Assembly: GCA_034927505.1 (NCBI GenBank)
Contig: JAYFPY010000011.1
Location: 8,677 to 72,676, forward strand
Length of the DNA: 64,000 bases
Source of the DNA: RUG100 sp034927505
GTDB lineage: Bacteria > Bacillota > Clostridia > Peptostreptococcales > Anaerovoracaceae
Reading direction: 5' to 3'
Within the stretch, counting starts at the first letter, position 1, and each line of letters opens with the position of its first letter. Below the pieces are notes generated by a model. That model made no database searches and had not been told where the DNA came from. It saw nothing but the letters and a program-made list of their open reading frames with translations. Below, piece after piece: positions 1 to 8,231 of the stretch. Position numbers and translations under genes: made by a program.

Positions 1-1065
1 CGATGCCGTAACTGAGAGATCTCCGTCAGTGCCCATAAGAGTCACTGTATCTCCTTCTTTGACATCAGGGATTTCTGTAACATCTATCATGCATTGGTCC
101 ATACAGATATTTCCCGCCACAGCTGCAGTCTGTCCATTGACCAGTACCTTCCCTCCGGAGGAAAGCAGCCTGGGATATCCATCTGCGTATCCTATTGGGA
201 TCGTGGCAATGAGAGTATCATCTGCGGCTGTAAAATGACGGCCGTATCCCACAGTTGTCCCTGCAGGGATCTTTTTGAGCCGCGTAATACGTGCTCTTAC
301 CGACATGACAGGTTTAATATCAAGCCGGCTTTTATCGACATCATCTGACGGATATTCTCCGTAGAGGATGATGCCGGGACGGACAATATCCATCCATGCT
401 TCAGGTGTTTCCATTATGGCGCCGCTGTTTGCGGTACATGATTCTTCAAATTTCTTTCCCGCCTCGGCTAAAGCAAAAACACATTTATTGAACAGTCCAA
501 GTTGTTTCTCGGTAAAAGTTTTGTCCGCCTCGTCTGCAGTCGCATAATGGGTAAAAAGGCCGCGGATCTTCAGGCCGCTGCAGTCAGCAATTTGAATTAT
601 TTCTTTGACAGTCTTTTTTATAGCTTTGTCGGTGTCGGCAGCCAGCCCTATTCTTTCCATCCCGGTGTCCAGCGCGATGAAAGAGTGCATTACTTTGTCC
701 TGTGCTGCCGCCCTGTCGGAAAATTTGCGAGCTTGTTCAAGTGAGCCGATCAGCGGTGACAGACAATGATCCAGCATAACATCGACTGCAGCATCAGGGC
801 ATAGGCTGAGGACTGTGATAGGAGCTGCAATGCCTGCTTTTCGCAGGTCAAGGCCCTCATCAACAGTGGCAACAGCGAACTCCTCTACCCCCTCGCTGCG
901 CAGGAGTTCAGCGGATCTGACCGCACCGTGTCCATAGGCATCGGCCTTCAGGACAGCCATTATCCTGCGGTCAAGTCCGACTTGTTTCCTGATATTTCTA
1001 ATATTGTATTTCAACGCGTCAAGGTCTATTTCTGCCCAGGCAGATCGTCTTCTTTCTGCATCCAC
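1..1065 (-). CDS. alr: alanine racemase, partial (3' end outside window)
   Basis: PLP enzyme that interconverts L- and D-alanine for peptidoglycan. Reading the minus strand from a GTG at 1065 gives an N-terminus with the PLP-lysine motif VLKADAYGHG (Lys about residue 40). Near the left edge come the CMxDxT-type and EGDTVTLMG segments typical of the C-terminal beta domain. The frame is still open at base 1, so roughly the last 20-30 residues are missing. The GTG start is chosen because AGGTGAT sits just upstream; the nearby ATG is out of frame. It begins 12 bp after the purA stop and is probably the third gene of purB-purA-alr. The assignment is by motif and is firm. Confidence 0.93.
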   Translation of the reverse strand, partial: MDAERRRSAWAEIDLDALKYNIRNIRKQVGLDRRIMAVLKADAYGHGAVRSAELLRSEGVEEFAVATVDEGLDLRKAGIAAPITVLSLCPDAAVDVMLDHCLSPLIGSLEQARKFSDRAAAQDKVMHSFIALDTGMERIGLAADTDKAIKKTVKEIIQIADCSGLKIRGLFTHYATADEADKTFTEKQLGLFNKCVFALAEAGKKFEESCTANSGAIMETPEAWMDIVRPGIILYGEYPSDDVDKSRLDIKPVMSVRARITRLKKIPAGTTVGYGRHFTAADDTLIATIPIGYADGYPRLLSSGGKVLVNGQTAAVAGNICMDQCMIDVTEIPDVKEGDTVTLMGTDGDLSVTAS

Positions 1066-1077
1066 ATTATCACCTGC

Positions 1078-2367
1078 TTACAGCTGGGGTTTTCTCATGA
1101 TGATGTCTTCTCGTCCCGGACCGTTGGATACCATCGTGATCGGAAAACCAATCAGCTTTTCTATTTCGTTTACATAGTTCTGGCATTCCTTTGGAAGTTT
1201 CGCAAAATCCCGGATCCCGGTAATGTCTGACTTCCAGCCCGGAAGCTTCTTCCAGACAGGCTTTGCTTTGTACAGATCTGTAGTATTCGGGAAAGTTTCT
1301 ATAACCTCTCCGTTCAGTTCGTAACCCACACAGATAGGCACCTCGTCAAGATATCCCAGCGGATCCAGTACTGTAAGAGCAACTTCTGTGGCACCCTGCG
1401 TACGGCATCCGTACCTTGTTGCAACGGCATCGAACCAGCCTACACGGCGAGGTCTTCCGGTAGTTGCACCATATTCCCCTCCGTCTCCACCGCGCTTTCT
1501 CAGTTCTTCTGCTTCATCTCCGAAAAGCTCGCTGACAAATGCACCGGCGCCGACGGCGCTGGAATAAGCTTTGACTACAGTAACGATGTCTTTGATCTCA
1601 TAAGGCGGGATGCCGGCGCCGATAGCACCGTAGCCTGCCAGTGTAGATGAAGATGTTACCATAGGATATATGCCGTGGTCTGTGTCTTTCAGAGCACCCA
1701 GCTGACCCTCAAGAAGGATCTTCTTACCAGACTTTATGGCATCGTGAAGATAAGCTGATACATGACAAACGTACGGTTCGATCATGTCGCGATATTCACA
1801 CATAGTATTGTATAGTTCTTTTTCGTCTATCAGCGGTTTATGATAAAGATGCTCCAGGACAGGATTTTTTCTGTCGCATACCATCTTGATCTTTTCCTTT
1901 AACTCGTTTTCAGGCATGAACAGTTCATTGACCTGAAAGCCGATTTTTGCGTATTTATCTGAATAGCAGGGTGCTATCCCGGATTTTGTCGAACCGAAGG
2001 ACTTTCCTGCCAGACGTTCTTCTTCATACTCGTCAAAGTGCACATGATAAGGCATCAAAAGCTGTGCCCTGTCAGAAACAAGGATCTTTGGCTTGGGTAC
2101 ATCACGATCAGTAAGCGATTTGATTTCGTTGATAAGATATGGGATGTTCAGTGCAACACCGTTTCCAATGATGCTGATCGTATGATCGTAGAAAACTCCT
2201 GATGGAAGCAGATGCAATGCAAATTTTCCATAGTTGTTTATTATAGTATGCCCTGCGTTGCTGCCGCCCTGAAAACGGATTATGATGTCCGATTCCTTTG
2301 CCAGCATATCAGTGATCTTCCCTTTTCCTTCGTCGCCCCAATTTGCGCCGACTATTGCTTTTACCAT
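1078..2367 (-). CDS. purA: adenylosuccinate synthetase
   Basis: Makes adenylosuccinate from IMP, aspartate and GTP, the first committed step to AMP. The 429-residue protein has normal family length. It opens with the GTP/IMP signature GANWGDEGKGK (residues 7-17), followed by QGGSNAGHT. The later GATTGRPRRVGW segment matches the IMP/aspartate-binding region. An AGGGAGAAC ribosome binding site precedes the ATG. It lies 16 bp behind purB, which encodes the next enzyme of the same branch, so the two are probably cotranscribed. No anomaly seen. Confidence 0.97.
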   Translation of the reverse strand: MVKAIVGANWGDEGKGKITDMLAKESDIIIRFQGGSNAGHTIINNYGKFALHLLPSGVFYDHTISIIGNGVALNIPYLINEIKSLTDRDVPKPKILVSDRAQLLMPYHVHFDEYEEERLAGKSFGSTKSGIAPCYSDKYAKIGFQVNELFMPENELKEKIKMVCDRKNPVLEHLYHKPLIDEKELYNTMCEYRDMIEPYVCHVSAYLHDAIKSGKKILLEGQLGALKDTDHGIYPMVTSSSTLAGYGAIGAGIPPYEIKDIVTVVKAYSSAVGAGAFVSELFGDEAEELRKRGGDGGEYGATTGRPRRVGWFDAVATRYGCRTQGATEVALTVLDPLGYLDEVPICVGYELNGEVIETFPNTTDLYKAKPVWKKLPGWKSDITGIRDFAKLPKECQNYVNEIEKLIGFPITMVSNGPGREDIIMRKPQL

Positions 2368-2383
2368 TTTTGTTCTCCCTTAT

Positions 2384-3811
2384 TTATACATTGATTTCGG
2401 CTGTCATGCCGATTGCGTCTTTGTTGGCCCGGAGTACAGGTTTGATCTGTTCCTCCAGGAATTCTTCTGTCTGCTGAACAGCACACCCGACAAAATTCGC
2501 CGGATCCATAAGAGCCTGCAGCTGATCCATGTTCATTCCGAAAGCCGGGTCTGCGGCTATTCTTTCCAGCAGATCGTTGTCAGCGCCCTCTTCTTTGACT
2601 CTCTTTCCTGCAGCCATAGAGTGCTGACGGATCTTTTCGTGAAGCTCCTGTCTGTCTCCTCCGGCTTTTACGGCATCCATCAAAATGATTTCTGTTGCCA
2701 TGAAAGGCAGTTCACTCATCAGCCTTGTCTCGATGACTTTAGGATATACGACCATTCCGGAAGTGATATTCAAATACAGCTCCAGTATGCTGTCCACAGT
2801 CAGAAAGCCTTCGGAAATACTGATCCTTTTATTTGCCGAATCGTCCAAAGTCCTTTCGAACCATTGAGTTGCCGCAGTGATGGCCGGATTCAAAGCGTCA
2901 GCCAGCACATATCTTGAAAGACTGGCCATCCGCTCGCTTCGCATAGGATTTCTCTTGTAAGCCATCGCAGAAGAGCCGATCTGATTCTTTTCAAAAGGTT
3001 CTTCTATTTCTTTCAGATTCTGCAGCAGACGTATGTCGTTGCTGAATTTATGAGCACTCTGTGCGATCCCGGAAAGGACATTCAGGACTCTGCTGTCGAC
3101 TTTTCTCGAGTAGGTCTGCCCTGATACAGGATAGCATTGGTCAAAGCCCATCTTCTGAGCGATAAGCCTGTCCAGTTTCTTGACCTTTTCGTAGTCTCCG
3201 TCAAAAAGCTCAAGAAAAGTAGCCTGAGTTCCGGTAGTTCCTTTTGAACCCAGCAGTTTGATCTGATCTATCATATATTCCATGTCGGAAAGATCTAAAA
3301 GAAGTTCGTTCATCCACAGCGTAGCACGCTTGCCCACGGTAGTAGGCTGAGCCGGCTGAAAATGAGTAAAGCCGAGAGTCGGCTGATCCTTATGTTTTTC
3401 CGCAAAAGCGGACAGTTGTGCCAAAACATTTACCAGTTTATCTTTCAGCAGCTGCAGACCTTCCTTCATTATTATGAGATCCGTATTGTCTCCCACGTAG
3501 CATGAGGTTGCACCAAGGTGTATGATACCCTTAGCCTTGGGACACTGCAGTCCGTAAGCATATACGTGGGACATGACATCATGTCTTACGATCTTTTCTC
3601 TCTCTTTGGCCTCTTTATAGTTTATATCTTCTGCATGGGCCTTCAATTCTTCGATTTGTTCATCCGTAATATCCAGACCCAGTTCTTTTTCTGATTCAGC
3701 AAGGGCGATCCATAGTTTTCGCCATGTGCGGAATTTCTTTTCCGGAGAGAAAAGATATTTCATCTCCTTGCTGGGATAACGTTCAGATAAAGGACTTGTG
3801 TAATTTTTCAT
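2384..3811 (-). CDS. purB: adenylosuccinate lyase
   Basis: Cleaves adenylosuccinate to AMP plus fumarate and SAICAR to AICAR. The protein of about 475 residues carries the fumarase/aspartase superfamily signature GSSAMAYKRNPMRSE, with the catalytic Ser in the flexible loop. A longer frame begins at 3835, but AAAGGAGG lies immediately before a tandem ATGATG; the second ATG (3811) has the better 5-nt spacing, so it is used. It is the first gene of purB-purA-alr and has its own sigma-A promoter about 30 bp upstream. Confidence 0.96.
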   Translation of the reverse strand: MKNYTSPLSERYPSKEMKYLFSPEKKFRTWRKLWIALAESEKELGLDITDEQIEELKAHAEDINYKEAKEREKIVRHDVMSHVYAYGLQCPKAKGIIHLGATSCYVGDNTDLIIMKEGLQLLKDKLVNVLAQLSAFAEKHKDQPTLGFTHFQPAQPTTVGKRATLWMNELLLDLSDMEYMIDQIKLLGSKGTTGTQATFLELFDGDYEKVKKLDRLIAQKMGFDQCYPVSGQTYSRKVDSRVLNVLSGIAQSAHKFSNDIRLLQNLKEIEEPFEKNQIGSSAMAYKRNPMRSERMASLSRYVLADALNPAITAATQWFERTLDDSANKRISISEGFLTVDSILELYLNITSGMVVYPKVIETRLMSELPFMATEIILMDAVKAGGDRQELHEKIRQHSMAAGKRVKEEGADNDLLERIAADPAFGMNMDQLQALMDPANFVGCAVQQTEEFLEEQIKPVLRANKDAIGMTAEINV

Positions 3812-3840
3812 CATTGCCTCCTTTAAGTTGCGCACGGTAA

Positions 3841-3869
3841 ATTATATCACTTTTAGAATAGTAGTACAA
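3841..3869 (-). promoter_or_regulatory. sigma-A promoter of purB-purA-alr
   Basis: On the minus strand TTGTAC (3869-3864), 17 bp, TATAAT (3846-3841). Just upstream lies a short inverted repeat, GGTG-N8-CACC (about 3878-3893 on the plus strand), that could be an operator. No PurR box or purine riboswitch was recognised. Confidence 0.65.
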
Positions 3870-3964
3870 GAATAAATGGTGTATTTTATCACCAAAGTTC
3901 AAAAGAATTTCTATAGTTCCGAATGATCCAATGGCTTTCATGCTCGCAGATCTGTGATTTTTTC

Positions 3965-3993
3965 TTGAAAGGAAGCTATTACTGTGCTATTAT
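3965..3993 (+). promoter_or_regulatory. promoter of tRNA-Arg
   Basis: TTGAAA (3965-3970), 17-bp spacer, TATTAT (3988-3993). The predicted start, about 4000, is 7 nt before the mature tRNA 5' end. Confidence 0.7.
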
Positions 3994-4006
3994 ATTTATC
4001 ATGTGT

Positions 4007-4082
4007 GGCCTTGTAGCTCAGGGGACAGAGCACCGCTCTCCTAAAGCGGGTGTCGGGCGTTCGAATCGCCCCAGGGTCGCCA
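4007..4082 (+). tRNA. tRNA-Arg (anticodon CCU)
   Basis: A complete 76-nt cloverleaf folds by eye. The acceptor GGCCTTG pairs with CAGGGTC (two G-U pairs). The D-arm is GCTC/GAGC, and the anticodon stem CCGCT/AGCGG has loop CTCCTAA (anticodon CCT). The T-arm is GGGCG-TTCGAAT-CGCCC, followed by discriminator G and encoded CCA. The gene is the integration site of the neighbouring prophage remnant. The copy here is whole, because the phage att region restores the 3' half. Confidence 0.96.
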
Positions 4083-4086
4083 CTGA
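4038..4086 (+). repeat. attL: 49-bp direct repeat, copy 1
   Basis: Runs from the anticodon loop of the tRNA (CTCCTAAAG...) through the encoded CCA to ...CACTGA. It is identical to 11638-11686. Flanking bases differ on both sides (T versus G before, T versus A after), so the boundaries are exact. Anticodon-loop crossover sites are usual for tyrosine integrases. Confidence 0.93.
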
Positions 4087-4089
4087 TAG

Positions 4090-4137
4090 AACCGTTCAAA
4101 TCGTTGGATTTTCAACGAATGTGAGCGGTTTTATTTT
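4090..4137. terminator. intrinsic terminator between tRNA and integrase fragment
   Basis: Nested stem: AACCG...CGGTT outside and TCGTTG/CAACGA inside, followed by TTTTATTTT on the plus strand. It lies on the phage side of attL, so it was brought in by the element and now ends tRNA-Arg transcripts. It overlaps the 3' end of the integrase fragment by a few bases. Confidence 0.7.
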
Positions 4138-4739
4138 GCCTTTTTAAGAGCCTGCTGATTTTTATCATTAGCGTTTTTATGCCTTTTTCCGCCATTGACT
4201 GTTGTACCACCTGTTGTAATTTGTGAATCCAGTATTCCGGCAATCTTTACGGCAGTGTCCTTATTTCCGTGAGTATATATGTTTGCTGTGGTAGAAATAT
4301 CGGAATGCCCCATGAGATATTGGGCATCCCTTATATCGATACCTTTGTCTTTAAGGTCGGTACAGTAAGTATGTCGTAAACAGTACGGCACGAAGTCTTC
4401 AGCAAGCGGTTTAGGGCCGTATATTTCTGTTTTGGTCCTAGTCTGGCCGGATAACGTCTCGTACTTGATGTCCTTAGTCTTTGCCCCCATAGCGATATTC
4501 ATGTCATGCCTCAGCCTCTCAGTGAGCCTGGTAAAGCTCTGCTGATCGTGCTTATTTCCGGCTCTGGTCACAGATATATATTCGTATGGTTCCGGATCTA
4601 TAGCAGCTATGGTGTTCCGCAGGTCCTCATCCAGAGGTACATACCTGTCAGATCTGTTGTTCTTCGTGCCCCGGATATGCAGAACATATCTCTCATCATA
4701 CGTCTGTATATCTCTCCCCTGTATCTCCCTAAAAAACAA
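4131..4739 (-). pseudogene. phage tyrosine integrase, C-terminal fragment
   Basis: Only the C-terminal half of the catalytic domain remains (about 202 residues). Visible are the LRHTYCTDL motif (His-x-x-Arg region), GHSDISTTANIYTH with the nucleophilic Tyr, and a Lys/Asn-rich tail. The arm-binding and core-binding domains and the first catalytic Arg (normally in a TGLRRGE-type motif) are absent. The frame runs straight into the 5' end of the portal gene on the other strand at about 4740, so a deletion joined them. No ribosome binding site precedes the possible TTG start. It is almost certainly inactive, and excision would need a helper integrase. Confidence 0.88.
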
Positions 4740-4743
4740 TGAA

Positions 4744-6195
4744 ATGACAAAAGAACAGTTCTATTACCAGGAGATACAACAGTTCCTGGCATCACGTCGC
4801 AGGGGGATGATGATCAAGAGCGAGGCATACTTCGACGGTAAGCACGATATCCTCCTCCAGAACCGGCAGGCTCTCGGCGAGGATGGGAAGCTGGAAGACA
4901 TCGAGAACGTGCCGAACAATCATGTTGTCGATAATCAGTTCGAGTGTATGGTTTCGCAGAAAACTAACTATATGTTCTCGAAGAAAATAACTATCAAGAC
5001 CGAAAACAAGAAGTATCAGGAAGCACTGCAGCCGTATTTTAACAATCTGTTTCAGCTGAAGCTTCAGAAGATCGGCAAGGAAGCGATCCTCGGGGGCATC
5101 GACTACGTATATCCGTACTACGATGACAAAGGCAATCTCGACTTCGACATATTCATGCCGTTCGAAATCATCCCGTACTGGACCGACTCGATGCATATCA
5201 ACATGGACGTGGCCGTCAGGGTATTCGACGTGGAAGCATATGAGGGCGAGACAAAGAAGATGGTCACCAAAGCGGAGATATTCACAAATACTGGTATAAA
5301 ACGATTCGATGTCACAGAAGATGCGATACTTCCGGACATGGATCAGCCCATATCGTCATACATCGTTCGAAAAGAAGATGATGAGACTGTGACTGAGTAC
5401 GATTGGGAACGATTCCCGATTATACCGTTCAAATACAACGATCGGGAGATACCGCTGCTGGCCAAGATAAAAAGCCTACAGGACGGTATCAACACAATGC
5501 TAAGTACTTTTGAAAACAACATGGAAGATGATCCGAGGAGCTGCATACTCATCCTGGAGAACTACGATGGCGAGAATCTCGGCGAGTTCCGACACAATCT
5601 TTCTGCATATGGAGCGGTTAAGGTACGATCTGTGGATGGGGGCAAAGGCGGCGTGACAACACTGCAGATAACAGTAAACGCGGAAAACTACAAGTCCATA
5701 CTTAAGCTGTACAAGGATGCGCTGATCGAAAATGCGCATGGGTTTGATTCAAAGGATGATAGATTATCAGGATCCCCAAACGAGATGAACATCCGCAGCA
5801 TGTACAGCGATCTGGACCTGGACGCCAACGGTATCGAGACGCAGTTCCGGGCATCCCTTGAAAAACTGCTGTGGTTTATCGATCAGGACCTGAAAAATAA
5901 AGGCAAAGGCGACTTCGAGAACGAAGTCGTCGAATTTGTGTTCAATCGAGATATCATGGCCAATAATGCCGAGGACATCAATAACTGCAAGAACAGTTTG
6001 GATATCGTATCGAAGAAGACAGCTTTGGCGCATCACCCGTATATTGCGGACGTTGACGCGTAACTGAAGCAGATAAACAAGGAAAAGCAGGAAAACATCG
6101 ACAGTTTCGGGTTTGGAGTTACGGATCCAGACAAATCCTCTGCAGGAGACGACGATGACAACGGTTCACCGGATGATACAGGAGATAACGAATAA
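4744..6195 (+). pseudogene. phage portal protein (SPP1 gp6-like), interrupted by in-frame TAA
   Basis: Portal ring subunit for DNA packaging. The ATG at 4744 begins MTKEQFYYQEI, followed by the family segments FDGKHDILL and PNNHVVDNQ and a long alpha/beta body, as in SPP1 gp6-type portals. A TAA at 6061-6063 stops translation after 439 residues. The same frame then continues for 43 more codons, reading LKQINKEKQEN and an Asp-rich tail, to a TAA at 6193-6195. That second stop overlaps the ATG of the next gene (TAATG), so the full gene was about 483 codons. No ribosome binding site precedes 4744. The 5' edge lies on a deletion junction and the native N-terminus may be trimmed. Confidence 0.88.
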
Positions 6196-7880
6196 TGAAA
6201 AACGCGGACTATTGGAAAAAAAGAGCTGAAGAGCTCGAGAATATGGCGCATCAGTCCGCTACGGAGACGGCAAAACTGGTCAATGAGCAGTACATCAAGG
6301 CATTATCGGATATCGACAAAGAGATTCGGTCATGGTACCAAAAATTCGCTGACAACAACAAAATGACAATGGCGGATGCCAAGAAAGTACTGACCAGTGC
6401 TGAGGTCAAGGCATTCCGGATGGACCTGAAGGAATACATCGCTATGGGCGAAAAACTCAACAGCGGTGTCAGACCCGAATGGATAAAACAGATGAAGAGC
6501 GCATCGGCAGTACATCACATAGAGCGACTTGATGCGCTAAAGATGCGTACACAGCAGGCCTGTGAGAGATTGGCAGGCAGTCAGCTGGTACATATGGACA
6601 ACATGGCCAAGAAGGTCTACAGGGAAGGTTACTACGGCGAGAGTTACACCATACAGAAAGGCGTAGGACTCGGCTGGCAGGCCAATGCTTTGGATGAGGC
6701 CAAGATGAATACGGTCATCCGTAAGCCATGGGCCCCAGACGGTAAGGATTTTTCAAGCCGTATATGGGAAAACAAGTCAAAGCTGGTCAATGAACTTCAT
6801 ACAGAGATCACGCAAGGCTGTATCACAGGAAAGCCTGTGGATACCATGGCCAAGAACTTAGCAAATCGCATGGGAGTGTCAGAGTCGAATGCGAGGCGAC
6901 TGGTGCAGACCGAGGCGGCGCATTTCGCCTCTGCAGCAGACCTGCAGTCGTATAAAGATTGCAGTATGGAAAAGTATCAGTATCTTGCTACACTAGACAG
7001 CAGTACATCGGAGATATGTGCTGACATGGACGGTCAGGTATTTGAATTGAAAGACTTCGAAGAGGGCATGACTGCTCCTCCGATGCATCCGAACTGCAGG
7101 AGTACGACCATTCCGTACTTCGACGATGAGTTTACAGAGGATGAAATGCGAGCCGCCAGAGACGAAGACGGGAAGACTACAGAAGTGCCAGCAGACATGA
7201 CGTACAAGGACTGGGAAAATCAGTTCGTGGGGAGAAAAATGAGCGTTAAAAATGCCATAAGACCTGAGACTGCTTTCTTGAGTTCTCTCGAAAATCATGA
7301 TATAATTAAATCAGTTAAAAGCTACACAGATGCGACTGATATATTGACGAGTTTAGGCGTGTCGAAAGTGTCGAATATAGAGAAACTTAATATCGATACG
7401 GCAAAACACATAACAGCAGGAGTGAGTGATATCAAAAGTGCATTCCCGGACATAGATATAAACAGTATAAGTGTTGGAAAAGTTTCAAAAGGATATGGTT
7501 CATTTAGTACAGGGTCATGTGAAATGACGTTCTCGCAAAAGCATTTGGAAAAGGATCTTACGTGTGCATATACTACTGCAATTCATGAATCAGCGCATGC
7601 GGTAGATAGGTATTTGAGCGTTAATACTTTAGGAAACTTCAGTGGATATGCAGGTGACGTTGTCAGTAGGGCCCTAAAACGTTTAGGTGTTATCCGAGAC
7701 CCGAAAAAATTGCAACTTCTTAGATATGAAGTCGGAGGGAAAGACTATTATATGGACGATGATGAATTATTTGCTAGAGCTTTTGAATTAAATTACATAA
7801 AGAGGGATAGTAAATTGTCAAACATGATAATGAGAATCGTAAAGGAGGATTATAATGCTTTACATTCCACCGGAAATTGA
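6195..7880 (+). CDS. MuF-type minor head protein with C-terminal HExxH domain
   Basis: 561 residues. Residues 1-345 are a phage head morphogenesis protein (SPP1 gp7/Mu gpF family). They include helical segments and the MuF signature near residues 230-310 (RRLVQTEAAHF, ATLDSSTSEIC, PPMHPNCRSTTIPYF). After a linker, residues 350-561 are a separate domain. It has a zincin-like HESAH at 464-468 and a DELFARAFELNY segment at 523-534 that could give the third metal ligand; this resembles predicted metallopeptidase modules of phage polyvalent proteins. G+C drops sharply in this part (7741-7800 is 15 of 60). It is probably a swapped, effector-like tail carried into cells with the head. Toxicity is inference. 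The next small gene overlaps by 26 nt. Confidence 0.85.
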   Translation: MKNADYWKKRAEELENMAHQSATETAKLVNEQYIKALSDIDKEIRSWYQKFADNNKMTMADAKKVLTSAEVKAFRMDLKEYIAMGEKLNSGVRPEWIKQMKSASAVHHIERLDALKMRTQQACERLAGSQLVHMDNMAKKVYREGYYGESYTIQKGVGLGWQANALDEAKMNTVIRKPWAPDGKDFSSRIWENKSKLVNELHTEITQGCITGKPVDTMAKNLANRMGVSESNARRLVQTEAAHFASAADLQSYKDCSMEKYQYLATLDSSTSEICADMDGQVFELKDFEEGMTAPPMHPNCRSTTIPYFDDEFTEDEMRAARDEDGKTTEVPADMTYKDWENQFVGRKMSVKNAIRPETAFLSSLENHDIIKSVKSYTDATDILTSLGVSKVSNIEKLNIDTAKHITAGVSDIKSAFPDIDINSISVGKVSKGYGSFSTGSCEMTFSQKHLEKDLTCAYTTAIHESAHAVDRYLSVNTLGNFSGYAGDVVSRALKRLGVIRDPKKLQLLRYEVGGKDYYMDDDELFARAFELNYIKRDSKLSNMIMRIVKEDYNALHSTGN

Positions 7881-8040
7881 AGAAGAAGAAAAAAAAATAG
7901 CTGAAGCATATTTCAATAGCGACTCAGATATCGGATTAGATAAATGGTTTAATGAACACGCTAGCAGGCACTATTTAAAGTGGAGCAAAGAAACAAAGAA
8001 ATATCGTGCCGAACAAAAAGCGAAGGGAATATTGATATAG
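7855..8040 (+). CDS. small charged protein following the MuF effector domain
   Basis: 61 residues, rich in Glu, Lys and aromatic residues, starting MLYIPPEIEEEEKKI; no membrane segment or signal. It has a very good ribosome binding site (AAAGGAGGATTATAATG) inside the end of the MuF gene, which it overlaps by 26 nt. It shares the low G+C of the MuF C-terminal domain, so the two probably moved together. I do not recognise the family. Position and co-transfer make an immunity or accessory protein of the HExxH domain a reasonable guess, nothing more. Confidence 0.7.
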   Translation: MLYIPPEIEEEEKKIAEAYFNSDSDIGLDKWFNEHASRHYLKWSKETKKYRAEQKAKGILI

Positions 8041-8061
8041 ATCCACGAATAACAGGAACGT

Positions 8062-8095
8062 ACCCAGGAGACCTTCGGGCCCTGGGTCTTTATTT
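8062..8095 (+). terminator. terminator-like hairpin after the MuF module
   Basis: ACCCAGG (8062-8068) pairs with CCTGGGT (8081-8087), with a short loop and a T-rich run after it. It would end transcription of the AT-rich module. Confidence 0.55.
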
Positions 8096-8110
8096 ACAAA
8101 TAGTTAAGAG

Positions 8111-8135
8111 TACTGCCATAATGGCGGTATTTTTT
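8111..8135 (+). terminator. second terminator-like hairpin before scaffold gene
   Basis: TACTGCC-ATAAT-GGCGGTA followed by six T residues. It is a clean intrinsic terminator by eye. The 96 nt between it and the scaffold start are GC-rich and can form small hairpins (CCGC...GCGG, CCGG...CCGG), so a separate promoter or RNA element may lie there. None was identified. Confidence 0.6.
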
Positions 8136-8231
8136 ATATCAAAAAATTACCGCGAGCCAGCGGAATATAAGAGGGCGTTCGCAGAACCGGGACTGGCCGG
8201 AGAAAAAGGATAGCGAAGAAAGGAAAATAAA

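Noticed and set aside
3934..3945. 12-bp repeat GCTTTCATGCTC shared with 11629-11640 next to attR
   Set aside because: It suggested an older att boundary, but the neighbouring bases do not align and it lies outside the tRNA. Chance cannot be excluded.
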